A stretch of DNA of 64,000 nt from Rifleibacterium sp035352635 (GTDB lineage Bacteria; Muiribacteriota; Ozemobacteria; Ozemobacterales; Ozemobacteraceae): contig DAOPYA010000006.1 of NCBI GenBank assembly GCA_035352635.1, positions 8,693 through 72,692 of the forward strand, given 5' to 3'. Below are positions 57,959 to 64,000 of the stretch, piece after piece; position 1 is the first letter of the stretch; the number at the start of each line of letters is the position of its first letter. Below the pieces are notes generated by a model. The model ran no database searches, had not been told where the DNA came from, and saw only the letters and a program-made list of their open reading frames with translations. The position numbers and the translations under genes were made by a program.

Positions 57959-58045
57959 CAATCAACCTCATTTCGTGTATGTAATAAAACCTCTCCGGGT
58001 CTCAAAAAAATAGCATATTGTCGCCAGACTTGGCAACCACATTCA

Positions 58046-61000
58046 TCAATTGTTCTGAATCACTGAACTGCTGATCATTGCAACCAGTTCGGCGGTTGAA
58101 ACCCGACCGGCCATGTCGCTGCCCGAAAGCAGGCCATCGGCAAGGTCGCGTTTCCGGCCATGCAGTTGCAGAATCTTTTCTTCGATGGTGTTAGTGGTAA
58201 TCAGACGGTAAATAGTTACGGGTCTTGTCTGGCCTATGCGATGCGCCCGGTCAGAAGCCTGATCTTCAACCGCCGGGTTCCACCAGGGGTCGAGGTGAAT
58301 TACATAATCGGCCGCCGTCAGGTTAAGCCCCAGGCCACCGGCCTTCAAGCTGATTAGAAAAAAGTCGCCGTTTCCTTCCTGGAAGTTGTTGATCGCTTTG
58401 TTGCGGCCGCGAACCGGCGTTGAGCCATCGAGATACTGGTAGGCATAACCCTTGCGGTCGAAAAGCTCACGTACGAGCGCCAGATGATCGACAAACTGGC
58501 TGAAAATAAGAGCCTTGTGGCGGTTTTCGAGCAGTTCTTCAACAATACGTTCGAGCAACTGCAATTTTGAACTGGCAATGCCAGCTTCGGGTGCTACCAG
58601 CGAAGGGTTGCAACACAACCGGCGCAGGCGCATGATTTCGGCAAGCACCAGCATTGGTTTGCCGCTTTCCCCATTTTCGCCGGCCGAAATCTTTTCGATT
58701 GCATTGCGGCGCATGCTTTCATAGAGAGCGGTCTCGTCGCGACTTAGATCAACCTGCAGGGTGATTTCGGTGCGTGGGGGCAGATCTTGAAGAACCTGAC
58801 TCTTGGTGCGTCTTAGTATGAAGGGTTGCACCAGCTTTTTCAGGCGCAGCTGGGCAAGTTTGTCGCCCTGGTTCTGAATCGGATTGGCGAAATTTTCGTT
58901 GAAGACCTCGACCGAACCAAGCAGCCCCGGGTTGAGAAAGCGGAACAGGTTCCAGAGTTCGCCGAGGTGGTTTTCGATTGGAGTGCCGGTCATCAGCATT
59001 TTAAAGCGGCCCTGCAGCATCATAACAGCCTGAGAGCGGTTGGTAGCCATATTTTTAATGGCCTGTGCCTCGTCAAGAACGATGGTTGTCCAGTTAATCG
59101 CTGCAATTGCCTCGATTTCATTCTGCAGGACACCGTAACTGCAGATAATCAGATCGTAGGGAGCCAGGTCTTTAATCGTCTGGCGGCGGTCGCTTTGCGC
59201 AAACAGAACTGGTCTGAGAGTCGGAGCAAACCGCAAAGTCTCGTTATACCAGTTCATGCAGACCGAGGTTGGCGCCAGAACGAATGCCGGGCCTTCGGCC
59301 GCTCGGCTTAGAATGAGCGCCAGGGCTTCGACAGTTTTGCCAAGCCCCATGTCATCGGCCAGACAGGCCCCCATGCCGAGGTAAGCCATGCGACTGAGCC
59401 AGTAAAAAGCTTCGCGCTGGTATTCGCGCAACTCGGCCGTCAGCGTTGATGGAATCTCAAAGGTTTTTTCTGTGGCAGTTTTGAGCCGCGTCAGAGCGGT
59501 TTTCCAGGTCTTGTCGAAAGTCAGCTCTTCAATTTCGTCGAGCAGGGTTTCGACGGCCGGGATGGCCGAAACATGAAAATTGCTGGTGTTGCCGCTCTGG
59601 TCGGTAAAGCCGCGCAGATCGTTGATGCGGCGCCTGAAGTCTTCGGTGATGGCAAGCACCTGATGTTCACCAATGGTGATAAAGCGACTGTGCCCGTCAT
59701 AAAGTTTTAACAGCTGTTGCAGATCAAGAACCAGCCCATCTTCAACCGGCAATTCTCCGGAAATGGCAAACCAGTCATTCTTGCCTTCGATTCTGAAGCG
59801 GAACCGGTTGAAATTTGCCCGGGTCACCCTGGTTGGCCGATGATTCGCGGGCCATTCGATTGGCAGATTTTCAACCTGTTGCAGCTCAAGAAGCAGTTGC
59901 AGCGAGTCTTCGGCGGCGTCAAGTTCGCCCTGGAAGTCTGATTTTTCAATGCCGGCAAGCGATGGGCAGATAGCGATCAGTTGTTCGGCGTTGTTTGTCT
60001 CGAGGTCAGTATTTCGCCGGGTATGCAGTTTTTGCCCGGCGATTTCGGTAAACACATCGTTCATGCCACGCCCGGGCACAAAACCAGGCCCCTTGTCACC
60101 GAAGGGCCGCACACAAAGTTTAACTTTCAGCCCGGCGCCTGCCGGAGCCAGTTGGGCGTAAATACTGCTGTCTGAGGCAACCGAGGCGATTGGCGTCAGA
60201 TTTTCAGTGCCCTCGACGCTCGTATGGACCGGCATAAGCGGGCTTAGCCCGGCAATTGTCTGTTTGAGTCGGCCGAGCGCCGCTGGCGGAAATTTTCGGT
60301 TGTTATCGAGAACCCGGGCGGCTTTTATCTGCACATCGCTGAATTCATAAACCCTCAGGCGGTAATCGGCTTCCTGGGTCACCAGAACCCGGCGACCGGT
60401 AAATTCAGGCTGAAAGGCAAGTTGCAGGGCGTCATTATTTTTGTTCAGCAGCAAAACCGGTTCGCCACGTAGAATCTCAATGGTCTGCTGGTCATTGTTA
60501 ACAAAATAAACGGCCGGATGCCCGATCATGGCGGCAAAGACCTGCCATTCTTCGTCTTCGTCAAAGCTTCTCAGCCAGGGTCTGACATTTTGCAGCGCCT
60601 TAAAAATCAGCTGATCATGCATGGTATAGAAATCCGGAAATGGTTTCATACCATTGAAATACCTGTGATTATCGACAATCTTGCCGGCCGACCATTTTCC
60701 TGATTTCAGGCGGGTCTGCTCGCGGCCATATATTTCAAAACTTCGCGGCAGGTTGAGTTTGATTTCCCAGATCAGGCGGTCGGCTGCGTCGGTATGGCAG
60801 CCTGCCAGATTCAGGGCGGTATTCAATGCTTCGAGAACTATTTCCCAGGGGGCGCGTTGTTCAACGATTTCGGCGAGGGGCAGCATTAATTGGGCATCCC
60901 AGGCGGTGAGGCGCTGCAATTCATCAGAGTTAAGCGGCATGCCTAGCGCCCGTTTCAGGCGCAGGCCTTCGCACGCGGGCATCAGATAACCGCCGGCCAT

Positions 61001-62215
61001 GGCCTGGCTGATCAGCAGTCCGAGAGGTTCTTCGTAAATAATCGGGTTGGTGATGCCAAGCCAGCGCAGGGTCAATAGACCGATGAAATTATTGAATTTG
61101 GCCGCTGAATGGTTGATCTGTTGCAAAATCTGTTCGTGATCGACATGCCCGGTTATTCTTGCTTCGAAAAGCTTCTTAAGGTGAAGATAGAAAGGCGGGT
61201 AAAGCAGAGAAGGCCTTGAAACCTTTTCGAAGTGCTGTTTTGCTTCGTGCAGGCACTCGGGGGTGCCGTTCTGAATGAGGGCGATTGAATAAAACACATC
61301 AGCGAGAGTGCTAAAGCCCGAAAGCTTTTTTTTGCGGGACTTGCGTAATTCTCGGAGGGCGTTTCTGAAGGCTGGCAAAGCGGCTTCCTGACCATGGAAA
61401 AGGAAAAGGGTCATCGCCTGCAGCCCCGCTGCTTCTGGTGAAGTTGAGCATTCAATATAGGTTCTGGCCCGCTGAAAATCACCCTGCATCAGCAGACGTT
61501 CAGCAATAATATGTGCCCCGTGCTCAAGAAACAGGGCAGATTTAAGCCAGTGGGGCTGCATGAAATATTTAAACAGGGCGCATTCGGCGTCGCTGAATGC
61601 TTCTTCGCAGGTAAGAAGGCTGAAACAGTGAATTTCTGTGAGAATGCTGATCTGGGAGCTTTCAGGCAGCAACTGAAACCAGCTGTCGTTAAAATTAAAA
61701 GCCAGGCGGGTCGTCAGGTTAAAAATTTCGTCGTTGCCTTCTTCAAGGTAGCTGAAGTCGGGCGTGTCTTCGAAATCTTGAACCCCGAGATAATAAGAGA
61801 TAATCAGGGACCGCTCGCTCTGGGTTGTGTAACTGGCCTGGCTCGAATATTCTGAAGTGGTCACCAGCTGATTAACTGCCTGGGCGATTTTTCGATGCAG
61901 ATTTTTTGCCAGGGGCCAGGCAAAGGTCTGACCGATGTAATGTGGGTTCAGAATAAAGCCGCTGCCTATGGGCTGCATGAAGCCCTGGGCTTCGAGTTGT
62001 TGCAGTATGGTTTCGAACTGTTGCCGTGAAAAGTTGTCTTCGATGATGTTTTCGCGGCTGAGCCGGTTAAAAAGCCAGGCGGCGATATATGAATCGATGG
62101 GCGAGGCATAAACAAGCTGCATGGCGCCAAGAAGCTTTTCATGATCCTTGAGGTCTGAAAATGAGAGAGCCTTGGCGCTTGAATAAGCCGCACCGGCTGT
62201 TTCTGTTTGTTTCAT
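58046..62215 (-). CDS. Very large SNF2-family ATPase with long helical N-terminal region
   Basis: About 1,389 residues. The N-terminal ~450 residues are TPR-like helices (for example ALPAFRNALRELRKSRKKK), with no known domain. A middle region (about 480-900) looks β-rich and may hold a SWIM-independent substrate domain. The ATPase core begins near 925: LTAELREYQREAFYWLSRMA, Walker A LADDMGLGKTVEALAL, DEAQ box TIVLDEAQAIKNM, MLMTGTPIENHLGELWNLF. Helicase C has YLDGSTPVRGRNKAINNFQ and QASDRAHRIGQTRPVTIYRL. It translocates on double-stranded DNA and remodels protein-DNA complexes. No methyltransferase or defence genes lie adjacent, so a defence role is not supported. Confidence 0.92.
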   Translation of the reverse strand: MKQTETAGAAYSSAKALSFSDLKDHEKLLGAMQLVYASPIDSYIAAWLFNRLSRENIIEDNFSRQQFETILQQLEAQGFMQPIGSGFILNPHYIGQTFAWPLAKNLHRKIAQAVNQLVTTSEYSSQASYTTQSERSLIISYYLGVQDFEDTPDFSYLEEGNDEIFNLTTRLAFNFNDSWFQLLPESSQISILTEIHCFSLLTCEEAFSDAECALFKYFMQPHWLKSALFLEHGAHIIAERLLMQGDFQRARTYIECSTSPEAAGLQAMTLFLFHGQEAALPAFRNALRELRKSRKKKLSGFSTLADVFYSIALIQNGTPECLHEAKQHFEKVSRPSLLYPPFYLHLKKLFEARITGHVDHEQILQQINHSAAKFNNFIGLLTLRWLGITNPIIYEEPLGLLISQAMAGGYLMPACEGLRLKRALGMPLNSDELQRLTAWDAQLMLPLAEIVEQRAPWEIVLEALNTALNLAGCHTDAADRLIWEIKLNLPRSFEIYGREQTRLKSGKWSAGKIVDNHRYFNGMKPFPDFYTMHDQLIFKALQNVRPWLRSFDEDEEWQVFAAMIGHPAVYFVNNDQQTIEILRGEPVLLLNKNNDALQLAFQPEFTGRRVLVTQEADYRLRVYEFSDVQIKAARVLDNNRKFPPAALGRLKQTIAGLSPLMPVHTSVEGTENLTPIASVASDSSIYAQLAPAGAGLKVKLCVRPFGDKGPGFVPGRGMNDVFTEIAGQKLHTRRNTDLETNNAEQLIAICPSLAGIEKSDFQGELDAAEDSLQLLLELQQVENLPIEWPANHRPTRVTRANFNRFRFRIEGKNDWFAISGELPVEDGLVLDLQQLLKLYDGHSRFITIGEHQVLAITEDFRRRINDLRGFTDQSGNTSNFHVSAIPAVETLLDEIEELTFDKTWKTALTRLKTATEKTFEIPSTLTAELREYQREAFYWLSRMAYLGMGACLADDMGLGKTVEALALILSRAAEGPAFVLAPTSVCMNWYNETLRFAPTLRPVLFAQSDRRQTIKDLAPYDLIICSYGVLQNEIEAIAAINWTTIVLDEAQAIKNMATNRSQAVMMLQGRFKMLMTGTPIENHLGELWNLFRFLNPGLLGSVEVFNENFANPIQNQGDKLAQLRLKKLVQPFILRRTKSQVLQDLPPRTEITLQVDLSRDETALYESMRRNAIEKISAGENGESGKPMLVLAEIMRLRRLCCNPSLVAPEAGIASSKLQLLERIVEELLENRHKALIFSQFVDHLALVRELFDRKGYAYQYLDGSTPVRGRNKAINNFQEGNGDFFLISLKAGGLGLNLTAADYVIHLDPWWNPAVEDQASDRAHRIGQTRPVTIYRLITTNTIEEKILQLHGRKRDLADGLLSGSDMAGRVSTAELVAMISSSVIQNN

Positions 62216-62291
62216 CAATGTTATAAATTTCTGCCGGTTGTTGTCATACCAGGCATTTGCCTTTGTATTGCCGCTCTGACAATTTTATTGG

Positions 62292-63662
62292 TCAGTTGCC
62301 GTAATAGATTTGTTTGCTGCGTTCGTTCTGTTTTGCAATAATTTCATGGAGTTCAGCGTCAGAAATCTTCGTGAATCGCCCTTTTTCAATGAGCGTTTCG
62401 CCATGCACCATCGAGAAATCAACGGTGTCGACGGCGCAGAATACCAAAGCCGCCAGCGGGTCGGTTGAACTGCCGGCCTGCCTGAGGCTGTCGAGCCTGA
62501 ACCCGACTATATCTGCTTCATAATCATTCTGAAGCAGGCCGATGTCATCGCGACCAAGAACCCTGGCGCCGCCCAGCGTGGCAACTTTCAGGGCTTCTCT
62601 GGCGGTGATGCAGTCGGCAGTTTTAAGAACGCGTTGTAACAGCAGGCAGTTGCGAACCTCGAGCATCATGTTCGAGCAGTCATTGCTGGCGCTGCCATCA
62701 ACCGCGAGGCTCACCGGCACGTCGGCCTTGAGCATTTCAACGATCGGCGCGATTCCAGAGGCCAGGCGCATGTTACTTGTCGGGCAGTGCGCGACACCAC
62801 CCTGGGCCTTGCCCATCGCCACTACTTCTTCGGCTGACATGTGAACGCAGTGGGCGTAAAACGAATTCTCATCCATCCAGCCGAGGTCTTCCATCAGCTT
62901 GTATGGGCGAACTCCGAATTCTTTAATCGTGAATTCTTCTTCATCTTTGGTTTCTGCAAGATGCGTGTGCGTTTTAAGGCCTTTGCGGTTCGCATACTTT
63001 TTCGCCTCGATCATTAACTCCCTGGTTACGGAAAAGGGCGAACAGGGCGCAACGATAATGCGGGTCATGCCGCCGCGCTCTGCCTGGTGAACCTTGTTAA
63101 CCAGTTCGTCTGTTTCTTTCATGATCACGTCTTCGGTTTGCACAACCGAATCAGGCGGAAGCCCGCCGTCTTTCTTTGAGCGCGACATGCTGCCGCGACA
63201 GAGATGAAAGCGCATGCCGGTGTAGCGTGCCGCTTCGACCTGGCGGTAATACAACTCAGACTGACCGTCTGGAACGAGATAAGAATGATCTACAGCCGTG
63301 GTACAACCGCTCATCAAAAGTTCAAGGGTTGCCACTTTGGTTGCCAGATTAAAATCGTCGGGAGTAATTCTTGCCCAGAGAGGGTAGAGTCTTACCAGCC
63401 AAGTAAAAAGTTTGGCATCCTGCACTTTAGGAAAGTTTCGGGTCAGGGTTTGATAAAAATGGTGATGGGTATTAACCAGGCCCGGAATAATTATAAGTCC
63501 AGAAGCATCTATGGTTCGAGCATCAGAGGCCTGAAGAGACAGCTTTGCTGCATCTCCGATCGCTACAATCCGGGTTCCATCGACCAAAATGGAAACGTTT
63601 TCTTGGACTTCGGCATCGCCACCGGCCCAGAAATACCTGGCATTTTTGATGAAGGTCTTCAT
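62292..63662 (-). CDS. Amidohydrolase, 8-oxoguanine deaminase/TrzN-AtzB-like
   Basis: 456 residues with AAGGAG six bases before ATG. Metal motif GLVNTHHHFYQTLTRN, then LKTHTHLAETKDEEE, FYAHCVHMSAEE and LAVDGSASNDCSNMMLE complete the amidohydrolase site. Sequence and length resemble 8-oxoguanine deaminase and related cytosine/guanine deaminases rather than SsnA. It would remove an amino group from an oxidised or hydroxylated purine, placing it before YgeW/YgeY in breakdown. It lies apart from ssnA, separated by the SNF2 gene. No clear promoter was identified; upstream region 63663-63785 is A/T-rich. Confidence 0.9.
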   Translation of the reverse strand: MKTFIKNARYFWAGGDAEVQENVSILVDGTRIVAIGDAAKLSLQASDARTIDASGLIIIPGLVNTHHHFYQTLTRNFPKVQDAKLFTWLVRLYPLWARITPDDFNLATKVATLELLMSGCTTAVDHSYLVPDGQSELYYRQVEAARYTGMRFHLCRGSMSRSKKDGGLPPDSVVQTEDVIMKETDELVNKVHQAERGGMTRIIVAPCSPFSVTRELMIEAKKYANRKGLKTHTHLAETKDEEEFTIKEFGVRPYKLMEDLGWMDENSFYAHCVHMSAEEVVAMGKAQGGVAHCPTSNMRLASGIAPIVEMLKADVPVSLAVDGSASNDCSNMMLEVRNCLLLQRVLKTADCITAREALKVATLGGARVLGRDDIGLLQNDYEADIVGFRLDSLRQAGSSTDPLAALVFCAVDTVDFSMVHGETLIEKGRFTKISDAELHEIIAKQNERSKQIYYGN

Positions 63663-63785
63663 GACATCTCCTTAAAAGTAAGTGCAGGTGTTGCGTGCCA
63701 TATTACATCATTTTCAGAACCCTCTGCACTAAAATTTTTGGCAAATTTCTGTTTATAAAACAAATGATTTTTTTCAATATTTTAC

Positions 63786-63814
63786 TTGACCTTGCTGCGC
63801 AAATCTGTTATTTT
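63786..63814 (+). promoter_or_regulatory. Promoter candidate for a non-coding RNA
   Basis: TTGACC (63786-63791), 17 bp spacer and TATTTT (63809-63814), giving a start near 63821, right at the first hairpin of the structured segment. Confidence 0.6.
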
Positions 63815-63819
63815 ATACA

Positions 63820-63960
63820 CCTCTCGCAAGAGGGTACCGTGAAAACGGCAGCATACTTGAAAATCTGATCAAAGTTACTCAGCAGACGAAAGCTTTTATG
63901 GGCACTGCCCATAAAAGATGGGCTTTGAGTCTGTTTCGACCAGGTAACTGGTTGGTGCCG
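63820..63960 (+). ncRNA. Candidate structured RNA or leader (unknown family)
   Basis: No reading frame fits, but nested pairings do. A 5' hairpin cctct/agagg lies at 63820-63833. An outer stem pairs ggtaccg (63833-63839) with tggtgcc (63953-63959). A small ccgt-gaaa-acgg hairpin (63837-63848) competes with it. A composite arm is made of cagac/gtctg (63883-63887 with 63929-63933), aaagc/gcttt and the perfect 12 bp hairpin cttttatgggca/tgcccataaaag (63893-63917). A hairpin accag/ctggt (63939-63952) has a loop region gtaact that complements agttac (63873-63878), a possible pseudoknot. It may be a leader for a gene beyond the edge or a separate RNA. It fits no riboswitch I know. Confidence 0.45.
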
Positions 63961-63963
63961 CTG

Positions 63964-64000
63964 AAAATAATTTTAAAAAAGTTGTTGACAGCAGACGGGT
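63964..64000 (+). promoter_or_regulatory. UP-element-like A/T tract and -35 of a promoter leaving the window
   Basis: aaaataattttaaaaaa (63964-63980) precedes a perfect TTGACA (63985-63990). The -10 would lie just beyond the edge. A/T tract plus perfect -35 is typical of strong, often stable-RNA, promoters; an rRNA or tRNA operon beyond the window is possible. Confidence 0.5.

Noticed and set aside
58046..62215. Phage-defence island around the SNF2 ATPase
   Set aside because: No methyltransferase, nuclease or other defence component is adjacent; neighbours are metabolic amidohydrolases.
63786..64000. Known riboswitch (Moco, lysine, purine, SAM, c-di-GMP) or RNase P/SRP/6S/tmRNA
   Set aside because: None of the conserved core sequences of these families that I can recall is present.
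1..64000. tRNA or rRNA genes inside the window
   Set aside because: No T-loop/anticodon-arm patterns or rRNA core sequences were seen in the intergenic regions; only a promoter-like sequence at the right edge hints at one beyond.

Overview
The window looks like a chromosomal segment of a Gram-negative-type, anaerobic, fermentative bacterium of roughly 50% GC. The envelope genes (MltA lytic transglycosylase, LpxB N-terminal-like membrane protein, lipoprotein, several type IV prepilin-like proteins) indicate an outer membrane. The pyrophosphate-type phosphofructokinase and the SsnA/YgeW/YgeY/carbamate kinase set point to anaerobic energy metabolism. Several unrelated secreted proteins carry a pilin-derived Cys-rich module (Cys...Asn...Tyr-Asn-Met-Asp-His ... 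Cys-x-x-His-Gly). With the general gene repertoire this reminds me of Candidatus Riflebacteria or a similar deep lineage, but the taxonomic call is an impression, not a result.

Layout. 1-2.8 kb: 5'-proximal part of a membrane adenylate/guanylate cyclase-like gene whose cyclase domain has lost key residues. 2.8-3.5 kb: non-coding DNA rich in hairpins and two copies of a dispersed ~60 bp repeat. 3.5-11.5 kb: MATE exporter, a 995-residue secreted protein with pilin-like modules, MltA, a decayed fragment of a paralogue of the 995-residue protein, endonuclease I and a thioredoxin-fold protein without cysteines. 11.6-16.1 kb (minus): an envelope glycosylation operon (GT2, LpxB-N-like, ArnT-like, small membrane protein, GH13). 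16.2-19.4 kb: secreted proteins, including an SH3/NlpC-P60 hydrolase. 19.7-22.5 kb: moaA, a ROK kinase and a degenerate phosphohexomutase in one operon, followed by tandem repeats. 22.7-36.6 kb: RNA methyltransferase, PPi-type PFK, JAMM-DinG fusion helicase, prepilin plus ankyrin protein, CFA-like methyltransferase, Bax-inhibitor-1 protein, VIT/VWA protein and DnaQ-like exonuclease. 36.7-39.8 kb: ThpR, a PLP enzyme and carbamate kinase. 40.1-44.1 kb: FecR-like lipoprotein and a pseudopilin operon. 44.1-51.5 kb: a decayed tandem duplication containing hipBA, a TPR protein and a C39-like peptidase. 51.8-63.7 kb: ygeY, ygeW, a two-component hybrid without an ATPase domain, ssnA, a very large SNF2 ATPase and an 8-oxoguanine-deaminase-like hydrolase. 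63.8-64 kb: a promoter, a probable structured RNA and the -35 region of a further strong promoter running off the edge.

How the genes fit together. Carbamate kinase, YgeW carbamoyltransferase, YgeY peptidase, SsnA and the second amidohydrolase belong to a gene set associated with anaerobic purine/urate breakdown, in which carbamoyl phosphate yields ATP through carbamate kinase. Here they are split into at least three transcription units. MoaA could supply the molybdenum cofactor such a route needs, though no xanthine-dehydrogenase-type gene lies in the window.

The most striking structural signal is at 44.1-51.2 kb. The arrangement is best read as a tandem duplication of a multi-gene block, joined at a short microhomology, after which each copy lost the genes the other kept. 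The left copy keeps hipBA; the right copy keeps the 73-residue protein, the TPR protein, the C39-like peptidase and the 207-residue secreted protein.
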